A DNA stretch of 64,000 bases from Gari tellinella (Eukaryota; Mollusca; Bivalvia; Cardiida; Psammobiidae), in contig OV277868.1 in the NCBI GenBank assembly GCA_922989275.2, positions 18,286,291 to 18,350,290 on the forward strand, written 5' to 3'. The notes under the pieces were generated by a model. It was not told the DNA's origin. It ran no database searches and saw only the letters and a list, made by a program, of their open reading frames with translations. Position 1 is the stretch's first letter, and each line of letters starts with the position of its first letter. The position numbers were made by a program, and so were the translations under genes. Positions 24,621 to 35,909 of this stretch are shown piece by piece.

Positions 24621-25486
24621 ATATTTATACCCCCATCACTGGTGGTGGGGGCTATATAGGAAACGCCTTGTCCGCCCATCGGTCGGTCCATCGCTGATCA
24701 GTCCGTCGGTCAGTCACGTTTTTCCGGGACATTTGGCTTTTTCTTGAAAACTGTTTATGATGTTATCTTCAAACTTGGTATACATGATCAATGTTATTTT
24801 GGGACACTCATTAACAGGTTTCATAACTCTTGCACTAAATTTGACAGAATTATGCCCCTTTTTCAACTTGATTTTTTTTGTCTCTTAATTGAGCATTTGT
24901 TTCTTTGAACATGCCATTTTCTTGAAAACTATTCATGATATTGTCTTCAAACTTAGTACACATTATGAGTGTTGTATTGTGATACTTTTCATTAGGTAAG
25001 ACAACTTTTGCACAAAATTTGACATAATTATGCCCCTTTATAACTTAAAATTTTGTTCATGCATTTATTATGTGGACATGTCATTTCCTTGAAAACTTTT
25101 TATGACATTGTCTTCAAACTTGGTACACATTATAAGTGTGATGTTTGCAGATTCTACTTGAAGTTACATAACTCTTGCCAACAAATGACAGAATTATGCC
25201 CCTTTTTAAGTTGAAATTTTGTTCTATTTTCTTGGAACATGCCATTTTCTTGAAAACTATTCATGATATTGTCTTCAAACGTGGTACACATTATTAGTGT
25301 TGTATTGTGATACTTTTCTTCAAGTGTGACAACTCTTGCATAAAATTTGACAGAATTATGCCCCTTTTCAACTTGAAATTTACTTCCTTAATATGCATGT
25401 ATTATTCTTTCTACATGTCATTGTGCTGTTTGTGACAGGTCAGTTTTGAGTGGGGGTATCAATCACCTTTAGTGATAGCTCTAGTT
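24621..25486 (+). mobile_element. Helitron-like tandem-repeat element N1
   Basis: The 5' end is ATATTTATACCCCC with a hairpin around CACTGGTGGTG, followed by GTCCGCCCATCGG. Three to four central units of about 145 bp (TTTTCTTGAAAACTATTCATG, GACAGAATTATGCCCC) follow. The 3' end has GTGGGGGTATC, complementary to the 5' stem, then a small hairpin CACCTTTAGTG and CTCTAGTT. No protein is encoded. Confidence 0.7.
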
Positions 25487-25828
25487 AAGTATAGAAAGCA
25501 GACGGCAAAAGAAAGTACCAGAGCTGGGTCACATAAAAATGTTCGGGACCAGCAAACAGACTGCCTCTCTTGACTTTTCAAAGATTTATATCCAAGTAAA
25601 CTAGTGAAAAGACAGAAAATAAGCCTGGATTATTAGCCAATGAGAACGCTGAAAGCAGGTGCGCTTAGACCTAATGTTGATTGAAACACCACGAATGACA
25701 TGGCCAGTGTATCAAAAGCAGACGCAAACAGCTGTCGCCAAATTAGATTTATCAAATAGTAATGTATAATGCAAATTGCACTATCATATTGAAACATAGA
25801 ACGATAGCGCATTTTGCATAATACATTT

Positions 25829-26174
25829 CAGTGCTCCCTCCCTACAACGGCCCTCTCAACTACGACTCCCTCTGTACAACGACACTTGCTGCTGTTCCCC
25901 AAACAAGACAATTATGTCTAACGCTTTTCATGGCTGCAATACCATCTGCTTAAATTTGTCGTCTGCTGTTTTTCTCAAAGTTACATAATGGACATTTTGA
26001 CAGAAAAAAACTTAAATAACGAGTGACAAACAGCTTGAACTCAGATCAGACGCCGCGTGATCTGGATTCAAGCTGTTTGCAAATGTAAGCCAAATTCCCT
26101 CCCTACAACGACTCCCTCCGAACAACGCACATATTTTTTGTCTCCCATTAGCCTTCGTTGTAGAGAGGGAGCGC
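25829..26174. mobile_element. CCCTC-shell palindromic MITE (A3)
   Basis: The shell is CAGTGCTCCCTCCCTACAAC ... GTTGTAGAGAGGGAGCGCT. Internal repeats of CTCCCT.CAACGAC and TTGTCGTCTGC surround a core with CAGATCAGACGCCGCG that is shortened at the centre (about 26030-26080). Confidence 0.85.
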
Positions 26175-26597
26175 TTTTTATTTTACAAATGCCGTTTAGA
26201 AGCCCGAGTGCATGGAGAGAAGAACATACTATCGATACCTTTTTAAAAACGTTTTTATCCTTTACACTATACCTACGACTGTACACTTTTGATTTATTCC
26301 TCCGCAGAAGAAAATAATTCTACTTTATAGTCATGGATATACATATATAAAGTTATAAGCCATAAGCAATATTTCCTTTATCCTACAACATGGTGACGTA
26401 AAGCAGGTCGAAAGTAATTTAGCATTTTTGTTTTACATTAAACCTGTTGTAAAGCTGTTTTGAAAATGGTTTAGAAAATGGCTATGGATAACTTCGTTAA
26501 ATGCATCGTCTTGGCAGATCTATTTGAATGTTTTGTTGTTTAATGATGGGAAGATATAATGCAGAGAAATCCTGCATTAATTCTCTAAATAAAGTTA

Positions 26598-26843
26598 CAG
26601 TGGAGAAACTGTTATTCTTTCCCGTTTTAACGCAAACGTACGCAAACGCAAAGCACTAAAACGTAGAAAAGAACAACTTTTGGACAATTCTGATAATTCG
26701 TGTTTATCTTGGTGGCAAACAGTTTGGAGCCTGATCAGACGCCGGGTTACCCGGCGTCTGATCTGGCTCCTAACTGTTTGCACTGCAAATAATAGTTTTA
26801 GCGTAAACGCGTTTATTGGGAAATAATAACACATTCTCCACTG
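26598..26843. mobile_element. 246-bp family B MITE (B5)
   Basis: TA flanks and intact ends (CAGTGGAGAAACTGTTATTC). The core is intact apart from GGCTCCTAACTG. Layout as B1. Confidence 0.9.
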
Positions 26844-27030
26844 TAACTCTTTCCCTGCCAAGTTTTAACGTCTGCTTTAACCCACCTTCCGTCAAAATAG
26901 CGTCTGCATTGGTAATGGCGTCTGCAATAATTGAACTCCCTTTACGTCTGTATTACTCCACTGAAGAAAATACAAAATGTAGTCCCACTTTGTTGTAATA
27001 AATCTGCACCGTAAGAAATATACGCATGTA

Positions 27031-27407
27031 CAGTACTCCCGTCACTATAACCACCCTCCGAACAACGATTCCCTACTTACAACAATGATTGCCGCTGTTT
27101 CAAAAACAAGAAAGCAATAATCCTAAATCTTAAACGTGTCGTCTGTTTTATTTTCTCAAAGTTACATATTCGAATTCTTGACAGAAAAAACAACAACTAA
27201 ATTATGACGAGTGGCAAACAGCTTGAATCCAGATCAAACGCCGCGTTACGCGGCGTCTAATCTGAATTCAATCTGTTTGCAATGTCATTTAATCCTTGTC
27301 GTGCTCAACACTCTAAGGATAATGATGTTCCCTCTCTATTACAAATCCCTCCGAACAACACACCAACTCTTTCTCTTATTGGGCGTTGTTGTAGAGAGGG
27401 AGCACTG
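27031..27407. mobile_element. CCCTC-shell palindromic MITE (A4)
   Basis: TA-flanked, CAGTACTCCCGTCACTATAA to GTAGAGAGGGAGCACTG. The core at about 27210-27280 has GCTTGAATCCAGATCAAACG with GCCGCGTTACGCGGC at the centre. Some substitutions are not matched in the opposite arm. Confidence 0.85.
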
Positions 27408-27761
27408 TAGAAGCAAACCGTTGATGAGGGTTAAAAAAACATGTGACCCGATCAATGCTCCTTCTTATGTGATAGAAAGTATAAATAACTAGTGAAGACC
27501 TTGGTGAAACACACAAAACATCATCTAATTAGGGTCTGCACTACTTGCCATTTTGAATGAATGATCTACTGTATAGAGACAAACTAATTGACTTAGCTAA
27601 CATGTGTTTATCTATAAAGAAGTATTCCGGCAAGGACACATGGACAGTTATCCAAGCACAATTTGACTCAAAGGCCCAACGTGTTCGAACCAGTGTAGTG
27701 ATATAGGTTTCTTTACTATATGCAAACGTTTATCAGTAAAATCTCACTTATTTTCTTTTAG

Positions 27762-27824
27762 ATCCAGGAATTCTGAGTAACTGGATGAAGAGCAAGTTTG
27801 CTTGTAACCCTGTTAATAGAAAAC
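27762..27824 (+). other. Candidate coding exon, unassigned gene
   Basis: A 63-bp segment lies between TTATTTTCTTTTAG and the consensus donor GTAAGTAT. One frame is open through it (peptide containing GILSNWMKSKFACNPVNRK). Joined in phase to the candidate exon at 39954-39989 the frame stays open. No family was recognised. Confidence 0.35.
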
Positions 27825-27832
27825 GTAAGTAT

Positions 27833-27950
27833 ACGGTTATTCTTTCCCGTTTACCGGGTTACCCTGAGGCTAATCTGGTTCCAAATGGATTGCAAATGAA
27901 ATGATATTTTAGCACAAACTCGTTTAGAGGAAAAACAAAACGTTTTCTTT
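27833..27950. mobile_element. Family B remnant (B11)
   Basis: GTTATTCTTTCCCGTTTACC, a damaged core (GAGGCTAATCTGGTTCC) and AACTCGTTTAGAGG. No TIR ends are preserved. Confidence 0.5.
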
Positions 27951-28251
27951 ATCAGACGTTTAGCTATATCTCAGTTTTTAAAACAGTTTGGGGCTGTGCT
28001 ATGGACCACAACATGCCTTTGCTGACTGTCGCTTCAATGGGTGTGATTGCGCATCGTTAATTACATGGTGGGAAGTAAATCCTGATCAGTCTCAACAACA
28101 ACAACAACAACAGTCCGTGTCAGTTCATACGTTGGGTTATTTAGTGTTTGATCAGTCTCCTAGTTATTTGCCACTGTATCTGCCACAAGTAGCCTCGATC
28201 AGTGTTATTTTATTATGTTTATGCCTCTAAAACTAGCTGTTTATGCACATA

Positions 28252-28456
28252 CAGTAGAACTTCTCTATTACGACCACTAAAAAGAAGGCTAATTGTCCGT
28301 ATAAAGGACAGGTGACAGCTTAAAATAATGTGAAAGTGAAACAGAAAGCTCCTGTAGGAGCTTTCTGTTTCACTTTCACATTGCTTTAAGCAGTCACCTG
28401 TCTTAAACGACTAATATTTGACACAACATAATGATCGTAATAGAGAGGTTCTACTG
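28252..28456. mobile_element. 205-bp TA-flanked palindromic MITE, family C (C1)
   Basis: The ends CAGTAGAACTTCTCTATTAC and GTAATAGAGAGGTTCTACTG are flanked by TA. The central palindrome (about 28317-28385) has arms TGTGAAAGTGAAACAGAAAG and CTCC around TGTA. The core differs in sequence from families A and B but has the same layout. Confidence 0.9.
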
Positions 28457-28837
28457 TATATACATACAGTGTTGTGCCTAGGTCCAAAATTTTGGGGGAC
28501 ACTGTGGCGCGCTGTCAAAATTTTTGGGGGACATTTGAAATTTTTGGGGGTCACACTAAAATAGCCTTTAAAAACATGATAGGCTTTCCTTTCAAACAGA
28601 ATTAGTGTTTACGATATTGAACATGTAGATTTTCGGTAATCCGGTAAGGCTTTTACACGACGGGAAAACTGATGTTCGTCTATTTTTAAATAACTTGTAA
28701 TGATTGTTTTGGTACATACAAAGTTGGATCAGCACGTTGTTTAGATGGGGGTTTCATTCATCAGGTGTCACGCTTCGCGTTTCGTCTGCTCTTTCCTCTC
28801 CAATCCGACGAGAAGTGAAGTCAAGTCATGCGTAATT

Positions 28838-29060
28838 TGACTGGTTATCGGGTTTTACCATAGCAATTTAACTGCATTGGCATATAAACCGCGCACAGTC
28901 TACCTTTTATTAATAAAGGATAGTAAATCGGCGGAAAGGATAGTTGTAATTGTAAGACTGGTTATCGGGTTTTACGTAGCCATTTAACTGCATTGGTATA
29001 CACACACGCGCACAGTCTACCTTTATTAATGAAGGATAGTAAATCGGCGGATAGGATAGC
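28838..29060. repeat. Two-copy tandem duplication, ~118-bp unit
   Basis: GACTGGTTATCGGGTTTTAC, GCGCACAGTCTACC and GGATAGTAAATCGGCGGA occur in the same order starting near 28838 and 28958. Confidence 0.85.
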
Positions 29061-29632
29061 AAATAGAGCAAAGGTACGGAAGACGAAAATTGCGCCCGTA
29101 CGCCCGCGCCGTTACGAATTTTAAGGGTCCAAGTAAAAAATATTGCGGGAATCCCGCAATGCCGCGCTCTAGGTGCAACACTGTACATATATATAGACTG
29201 AAATGTGATTGTGTCAGCCCGTCCGTTTGTATGTTCGTGTCCAACATAGCTTGGAGAATATTTCCTATACCACACCATCTAGAGATAACATTACTGTTGC
29301 GTGAGTACATCTTGAGAATGCGCGTTTTCCTGTTACATTTTCATGGCACTGTTACCTCGATCCTAAGGCCTTGACATCAAGTACAAAAAATAAAAAAACT
29401 TGTCCAGAGGATATCTGCTATCAGCTAGGCCAAGGGCACCAAGGTTGTCATGTGAGTGAATCGTGGAAGTGCTGTTAGCTGTGACCTTGACCTTTGACCT
29501 CATCTATAGAAAAAATCTTATCGGGATATATTGTCTACGCCACATCAGCAAGATATGCCAACTTTGGACATTCATTTGCCCATGTACCGCGTTTATACTC
29601 ACTAAAACCTTTACAAGTGTCAATTGAAAACA

Positions 29633-29973
29633 CAGTGCTCCCTCCCTACAGCGGCCCTCCAAACAACGATTCACGCCTAACAACTATTGGCGCCCTTCCC
29701 CCAAACACTAGACATTTATGACTAACCTAGTTACGGCTGCAATGTCCTCTGCTGTTTATTTCAAAGTTACATTATGGTCATTTTGACGAAAAAAGAATTA
29801 ATGATCAGTGACAATCAGCTTGAATCAGTATCAGACGCCGCGTCACGCGGCGTCTGATCTGGATCCAAGCTGTTTGCAATTGTAAGCGAATTTTCTTCCC
29901 GGTAAAGACTCCATGCGATCAACCCACACATTTTTTGTCTCCAATTAGGTGTCGTTTAAAAGAGGAAGCGCTG
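29633..29973. mobile_element. CCCTC-shell palindromic MITE (A5)
   Basis: CAGTGCTCCCTCCCTACAGC to AAAGAGGAAGCGCTG. The core (about 29815-29878) has GACGCCGCGTCACGCGGCGT at the centre. The right shell is more diverged than the left. Confidence 0.85.
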
Positions 29974-30059
29974 TTATTTTGAACCTGGTCATAAGTCGCA
30001 TAACGCGCACTATGGCTAACGAACACCCTATACTTTTTCAATAACAGGAACTTGACAAA

Positions 30060-30125
30060 AAGCAAACGGCAGTTTTTGTAAAATTAGGCGTCTGATCACT
30101 ATCCAAACAGTCTGCAATAACGAGT
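30060..30125. repeat. Decayed palindrome half-core
   Basis: AGCAAACGGCAG followed by GGCGTCTGATCACTATCCAA and AACAGTCTGC. It is a remnant of the shared core without its shell. Confidence 0.5.
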
Positions 30126-30170
30126 GCTCTTGGGTAAGACGGTAAACGGGTTTAGTCTTCAAGGCTAGTA

Positions 30171-30500
30171 CAGTCCTCCCTCCCTACAACATCCCTCCAA
30201 ACAACGATTCCCTCCATACTGTTTAAAAAAACAACACAATAATGTCAAAGACTTTCACTGCAGCAAAACGTCTGTTTGAAATTGTCGTCTGCTGTTTTTT
30301 CTCAAAGTTAAATATTAGTTGACAATAGTGGACAGAATTTACACAATGACGAGTGACAAACAACAGTGTCTGATCTGCATGGATTCAAGCTGTTTGCAAA
30401 TGCATGCAAGCCAAGTATGTATTTCCCCTCCCTAAAGCACCCCCGAACAACATACACATTTTTGTCTTCCATTAGGTGATGTTGTAGAGATGGGACACTG
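30171..30500. mobile_element. CCCTC-shell MITE with deleted core (A6)
   Basis: TA-flanked, CAGTCCTCCCTCCCTACAAC to GTAGAGATGGGACACTG. The palindrome is reduced to GACAAACAACAGTGTCTGAT and GATTCAAGCTGTTTGC, so one arm is largely lost. Confidence 0.8.
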
Positions 30501-30660
30501 TATAACACTATACTTAACCGTTTACATCACAAATTTTATTTTCAAACTCAAATACTATTACATCTTCTGCTTCAATTTTATTCCCTAAACTTTTAACACT
30601 TGTCCTGCTATTTTTTTATGTCGAAACTCCGCCCATTATCATCACCAATCATCTGAACTA

Positions 30661-31011
30661 CAGCTCTCCCTCTCTACAACGACACCCAACGGGAGACAAA
30701 AAATTATGTGCGTTGTTCGGAGGGAGTCGTTATAGGGAGGGACATTTTTACAAAAAGCTTGAATCCAGATCAGACGCCGCATAAAGCGGCGTCTGATCTG
30801 GATTTAAGCTGTTTGTAAAAACTTCACTAAGTTTTTTCTCTGTTAAACTGCCCATTATGTAGCTTTGAGAAAAAGCAGAAGACAATTTAAAGCAGACGAC
30901 ATTGCAGTACTGTAGTAAATAGGGTTAGCCATAATGGTTTAGAGAACTGCTACAAGGGTCGTTGTAAAGGAGGGTCGTTGTTCAGAGGGCCGTTGTTGAG
31001 AGGGAACACTG
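30661..31011. mobile_element. CCCTC-shell palindromic MITE, opposite orientation (A7)
   Basis: CAGCTCTCCCTCTCTACAAC to GTTGAGAGGGAACACTG with TA flanks. The core (about 30756-30820) has AAGCTTGAATCCAGATCAGA and GCCGCATAAAGCGGC. Confidence 0.88.
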
Positions 31012-31082
31012 TATTACATTGGATAAAAATAAGAAAAATAGTTCAGGTTCATGCAAATCCTTTAATACGAAAATAATGCATA

Positions 31083-31145
31083 CCCTGATCAGACAAGTGA
31101 TGTAGTGTGAAGGAGCTGTCCTGATCAGGGGTTACACTGTTTTCA
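31083..31145. repeat. Isolated CCTGATCAG palindrome remnant
   Basis: CCTGATCAGACAAGTG is opposed by CTGTCCTGATCAGG, then TTACACTGTTTT. It resembles the family E core but has no shell. Confidence 0.4.
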
Positions 31146-31375
31146 AAACTTGTCAATATAGAATATAGCGTCTACGTTATTAGCAGGAGCAGGGACATTT
31201 GAAAACTATGAATATGACCTAAAAAGAGGTACCCGCGTGTAATCCATTGGTAAATTTGTTAAAAGCCTTTAGGCTTAGCATGCTAATTATCTTACCGTCA
31301 TCTTCAAATTAGTCGTAGTCGTCTGTTTTATAACTCCAAATCAGTTTGTTTGTTTATATATACTAAAATGTATCA

Positions 31376-31542
31376 AATATTAGTCGTTTAAGACAGGCGA
31401 TTGCTTAAAGCAATGTGAAAGTGAAACAGAAAGCTCCTACAGGAGCTTTCTGTTTCACTTTCACATTGCGTTAAGCTGTCACCTGTCTTTTATACAGACA
31501 ATTGGCCTTCTTTTTAGTGGTCGTAATAGAGAGGTTCTACTG
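31376..31542. mobile_element. Family C MITE, left end truncated (C2)
   Basis: The core palindrome GTGAAACAGAAAGCTCCTAC / mirror is nearly identical to that of C1. The right shell GTAATAGAGAGGTTCTACTG with TA is intact. The left shell begins inside at AATATTAGTCGTTTAAGAC. Confidence 0.85.
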
Positions 31543-31584
31543 TATGTAAATTAATATAGTCTATGTCTATGTCTATGTGAATTA

Positions 31585-31630
31585 ACAAAGTTTTTGGCGT
31601 CTAATCTGGATTCAAACTGTTTGCAAACGT
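31585..31630. repeat. Half palindrome core remnant
   Basis: TTGGCGTCTAATCTGGATTC and AAACTGTTTGCAAACG form one arm of a family A core. Confidence 0.55.
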
Positions 31631-31675
31631 TAGATGTCTCAGGCTGAACATACCAAGGGTGTACACGTAGGCCTA

Positions 31676-31913
31676 CAGTGCAGTAGTGGAGACGTTATAC
31701 TTTCCCATTAAATGTTTTAACGCTTAAACCCTTCGATTCGTTTCAAACAGCTTGGAGCCAGATCAGACACCGGGTGACCCGGCGTCTGACCAGGCTCCAA
31801 ACTGATTGCCACTCATATTAATATGAATAGTAAGAGTTGTCTAAAAGCTGTAATTTGCGACATTTTATTGCAATGCGTTTGCGTTTAAGTAGGGAAAAAC
31901 GTTTTCATCACTG
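31676..31913. mobile_element. Diverged family B MITE (B12)
   Basis: It begins CAGTGCAGTAGTGGAGACG and ends CGTTTTCATCACTG before TA. The core is GCTTGGAGCCAGATCAGACA with CCGGGTGACCCGG at the centre and GGCTCCAAACTGATTGCC. Confidence 0.75.
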
Positions 31914-32369
31914 TATGAAATCAACTTCCGTGGTATATTTTATCCATATCTGAATAGTTTAGGTTTAATGTAAATTTCGCTTGTGCCTTAGTCCATGACA
32001 ATATCTAGAATATCACCGTGACGAGTATATACCTGCTAGATACAACTATCTGAGTGTGGAAACTCAGCCAATCAAAAGCAGCCAACCAGTATTGGGGACC
32101 AATAGGCACATATAATATATGTGCTTACTAAAAGCAATTTTGATTCATATGCTTCAATTCTACAACATTTATCTACATCCAGGGACCGACTGAGATTTCA
32201 GTAAGAAGGAAAAAAGGTAATTATTATTTATTATCATTTATTCCATCTATTTATAAAAAAAATATTAAGTTTTCGTGTTTATGTTGTGAACTTGTTCAAA
32301 TATTGTACCTTCGATTAACCTACTTAACGAGAGAATGTGTACTCCTTTTAACTATTCATATACAATACA

Positions 32370-32570
32370 ATACGTTATTCTTTCCCGATAAACTCGTTTA
32401 TGCTAAAAAAAGTATTTCAAGTGCAAAAAGTCTGTAGCCAGATCAGACGCCGGGTTACCCGGCGTCTGATCAGGCGACAAACTGTTTTCCACTCAGATTG
32501 AAATAAATAGTCAGGACTCTCAACAAGTCGTATTTTTCTAAGTTTCATTGCAACAAAGTAGAGGTATTCC
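32370..32570. mobile_element. Diverged family B MITE (B13)
   Basis: TACGTTATTCTTTCCCG at the left, core GTAGCCAGATCAGACGCCGG / mirror near 32430-32490, and TATTTTTCTAAGTTTCATTG at the right. The outermost ends are lost. Confidence 0.7.
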
Positions 32571-33589
32571 TTATGAAATTGAATATTTCTATCATATCAA
32601 CAGCGTCTTTTGTCTTCTTAATTCTCATTTGTCGAGACTTGATAGAAGCACGAAAGTGTCTATTTCTATGCACTAGGATAGTGTCTTATTTAAAATGTGT
32701 CTTTATGAGATATAGGGCTATTTAAATCTCAGATTGTTAGGTTGTCTAGTGTTGGGGTTTTTTTTGTATTAAACTCGGATGTCTTATTTTAACTCATTCA
32801 CAAGTTCTCTTTTAAAGGAAAATTCTAGTTTCAAATATAGTCTGATCCATTTCGGACTATATGTGGTTGTTTTATGCAACTCCTTGCAACTTAGCAAACA
32901 GTTCCAACGTTTATCCGCGGTCTCGTCCTGATCTGGGTCTTTACTATATACTGAGCGAAAAAAGTTTAGACAGCTGTTTAACATTAGATTTCCAATAGAC
33001 AACATTCCCAATTTTCTGAAGGTCTGGAAAGCAATATCAAAGAGAAAATAAAGTGAGGTTCAGATTGGGAGATATCGTTTGCAATAATTTGTTTCAGAAC
33101 TAGTATTGTAGTTTCAAAATGTACTCTTTTTTTCAATGCAAAGAGAGGACAGGTAACTTGAAAAATGGCATGTTCAACGAGCGATTGTACACATAGTTGT
33201 AAAGAATGATTCTTCGAAAGGCTGAATTTTTATTCCTGACTTCTTTTCCTACATAACTGCTAACTTTCATGAGGAAACCATTATTGAAATATCGTTAATG
33301 ACTGGTAAAGCAGTTACAATACAAAAGGAGTTACCTCCCTATACAAAAATGTTTAAAGCACAGTCGATATCTCTCTCTCTCTGTTCTATAAAGTTCGGTT
33401 TCTTACAATGTATGTCATTATGCAATATGATTAATAAATTGTACCGCGTAGACGTGGTTTGCATCCTAAATGTATGACTAAACTTTTTTCTCTCGGTATA
33501 TTTGCAAATGTGCACACTATACTGTACATTGCTTATAAAGGAAGAGCAACTACAGTCGCTAGGGTTTGAAGTGTGCTTAGCGCGGCTTA

Positions 33590-33660
33590 TATTTGTAAAC
33601 AGCTTTAATCCATATCATACGCCGCGTCACACGTCGTCTGATCTGGATTCAAAGCTCATA
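33590..33660. repeat. Family A core without shell
   Basis: GTAAACAGCTTTAATCCATA / GATCTGGATTCAAAGCT with a damaged centre, CGCCGCGTCACACGTCG. Confidence 0.55.
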
Positions 33661-33724
33661 TCAATATGTTCTCAAGTTTAAAAAGAATCAACAAAAATTT
33701 AACTTTTTTTGCAGATAATATATT

Positions 33725-33941
33725 TTAACCCATATGTGCCAATGATCCCATATATGGGACATAGGCAAACAGTGTAGACTCTGATCAGACGCCGCATCAT
33801 GCGGCGTCTGATCAGAGTTTACACTGTTTGCTGATAGGAATTTCAATATAAAACCTGATGAATGACCAGGCATCCCTTTGATAAAAAATGGACTAATCCA
33901 ATATAAAACATGGAAGAATCTACTTGGCGCAAATGGGTTAA
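33725..33941. mobile_element. TTAA-flanked palindromic MITE, family E
   Basis: A 217-bp element runs from TTAACCCATATGTGCCAA to TTGGCGCAAATGGGTTAA. The core (33765-33831) has arms GCAAACAGTGTAGACTCTGA and TCAGACGCCGC around ATCAT, and the arms match almost perfectly. It ends just 65 bp before the LC8 exon. Confidence 0.88.
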
Positions 33942-33986
33942 AGCAGACGACACTCTAGGATGATAAGGGCCTAATTTGTTATTTAA

Positions 33987-34283
<297 letters not shown>

Positions 34284-34439
34284 ATTGTTTTGTTCGAAAC
34301 TTCCAACTTCCATACCTTTCGACGTTCGATCAGGATCTAAATAATTTTCATCATGACCGTTTGCAGCAATCAAAGAACAGACAGGGTCAATTTCAGCCGC
34401 CAATTTTAAATTTTTAACAGTGAACAGTACGGGCAAATT

Positions 34440-34515
34440 TGTGGTATCAGTAGCAATCAGTCTGGGTCAACGAGAATCTCGCAATAGCTCGGCGTCTCAC
34501 CAGGATCTAAACTGT
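34440..34515. repeat. Decayed palindrome core
   Basis: AATCAGTCTGGGTCAACGAG is opposed by CTCGGCGTCTCACCAGGATC and TAAACTGTTTT. It is a degraded TTAA-class core. Confidence 0.45.
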
Positions 34516-34631
34516 TTTACAGTCTTGTAATTATCTCTGAAAGAAAATACAGTTACTTCGACCCTGAGCAGACGAAACAAATCTAGCAGATGACGACATT
34601 CTTAAGGCTATACGGTTATATGTGCAATACA

Positions 34632-34919
34632 TTTATGGTTAACACATATATCTACAGTGGAGAATCTGTTATTCTTTCCCGTTTAAACGCAAACGTACGC
34701 AAACGCAAAGCACTAAAAGGTAGAAAAGAACAACATTTGAACATCTGATAATTCTTGTTTTTTCTTGGTGGCAAACAGTTTGGAGCCTGACGAGACGCCG
34801 GGTTACCCGGCGTCTGATCTGGCTCCAAACTGTTTGTACGGCAAATAATAGTTTTAGCGTAAACGCGTTTATTGGGAAAGAATAACAGATTGTCCACTGT
34901 ACGATGTGTTAACCATAAA
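34632..34919. mobile_element. Family B MITE (B6) inserted inside another inverted repeat
   Basis: B6 (34655-34899, TA-flanked, ends CAGTGGAGAATCTG / CAGATTGTCCACTG) lies between TTTATGGTTAACACAT (34632-34647) and its exact reverse complement (34904-34919). The MITE therefore landed near the centre of a pre-existing hairpin. Confidence 0.88.
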
Positions 34920-34924
34920 TTTAT

Positions 34925-35104
34925 GAAATGACATTGACATTTGCAAACAGTTTGGATCCTAATCAGACCCCGCGTAACACGACGTCTGATTACAATTCAA
35001 ACTATTTGACACTTATATCAATGTCTTAAATAAATAAAAAATGCATAAAATTCCAAAACTGTTTGCAAATGTTAGTGTTTTTTGGCTTGGCGGTGAAGGG
35101 TTAA
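34925..35104. mobile_element. Family A MITE, diverged (A12)
   Basis: GCAAACAGTTTGGATCCTAA with a damaged centre, CCCCGCGTAACACGACG. The right shell finishes GGCGGTGAAGGGTTAA. The left shell is missing. Confidence 0.65.
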
Positions 35105-35151
35105 ACTAATTATTGTTCAAATGCCATTGAACACATCCACAAACAGGCTTA

Positions 35152-35412
35152 TTAACTCATTGAGCCCTAGTGACGCACGTATATGCGTCATTTACCAAAT
35201 GTGTACATGTATGTGAAGAGTACACTTGTCCTGTGCAAACAGTGAAGTCCCTGATCAGAGGGCTCCTGCAGAAGCCCTCTGATCAGGGACTTCACTGTTT
35301 GGTATTTTTTATTTTATTACAAAAAACAACCCTAAATAGTTAGTCTAAAATGGACCAGCCTTTATTGCAATCTTGATTTATCCATTGGAAGTTTCAGGGT
35401 ATAATGAGTTAA
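35152..35412. mobile_element. TTAA-flanked palindromic MITE, family D (D2)
   Basis: TTAACTCATTGAGCCCTAG to TTTCAGGGTATAATGAGTTAA (a 19-base part of each end is matched). The core (about 35235-35301) has arms GCAAACAGTGAAGTCCCTGA and TCAGAGGGCTTC/CTCC around TGCAG. Confidence 0.88.
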
Positions 35413-35584
35413 GAACCTATGTTACACAAATCATGAGTTAAAAAACAAGAAGTTTTTGCGGGGGAAGACGTTATGTTTTTGCAACTGAAGCAAAATGAGA
35501 CCTAAACGGCATGTAATACTATGAAGTTGCTTACAGGTTATCAAATGTTTTGACAAATTATTTAAATCTGACGGGCTAACCGTT

Positions 35585-35640
35585 TAGAACCTGACCAGCC
35601 GTCGACTTAGTCGGTGTCTGATCTAGCGCCAATGTACAAA
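35585..35640. repeat. Decayed palindrome core
   Basis: CCGTTTAGAACCTGACCAGC with CGTCGACTTAGTCGG at the centre and TGTCTGATCTAGCGCC. Confidence 0.5.
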
Positions 35641-35645
35641 TATGT

Positions 35646-35837
35646 ATAGTCGAACTTCGATATCTCGAACTCGTTTAACTCGACTATCTGATAGTTCGAC
35701 ATAAGAACTGCATTATTTGATGCTTGGTTAAGTCGAACATACGCATATTTCAAATTAAAAATATGGCTTAGCTGCGTTTTAACTTTGAAATACGGGTATG
35801 TTAGATTTATCAGAGTCGAGATATCTAAGTTTGACTG
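35646..35837. mobile_element. Pogo/Tigger-like MITE
   Basis: TAGTCGAACTTCGATATCTC at the left is mirrored by GAGATATCTAAGTTTGACTG at the right, with TA flanks. I recall similar ends from pogo-like MITEs of many animals. The centre has no long palindrome. Confidence 0.7.
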
Positions 35838-35909
35838 TAATTACTTTCGGCCTATAATGGGTGGTTTCTGACCGTCACCACTAGTGCTAAGCTAATGCTT
35901 GGAAAGAGG

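Noticed and set aside
32183..32216. Short exon between CATCCAG and GTAATTATT
   Set aside because: The donor is weak, an alternative donor lies inside, and it would break the frame of the neighbouring candidate exons.
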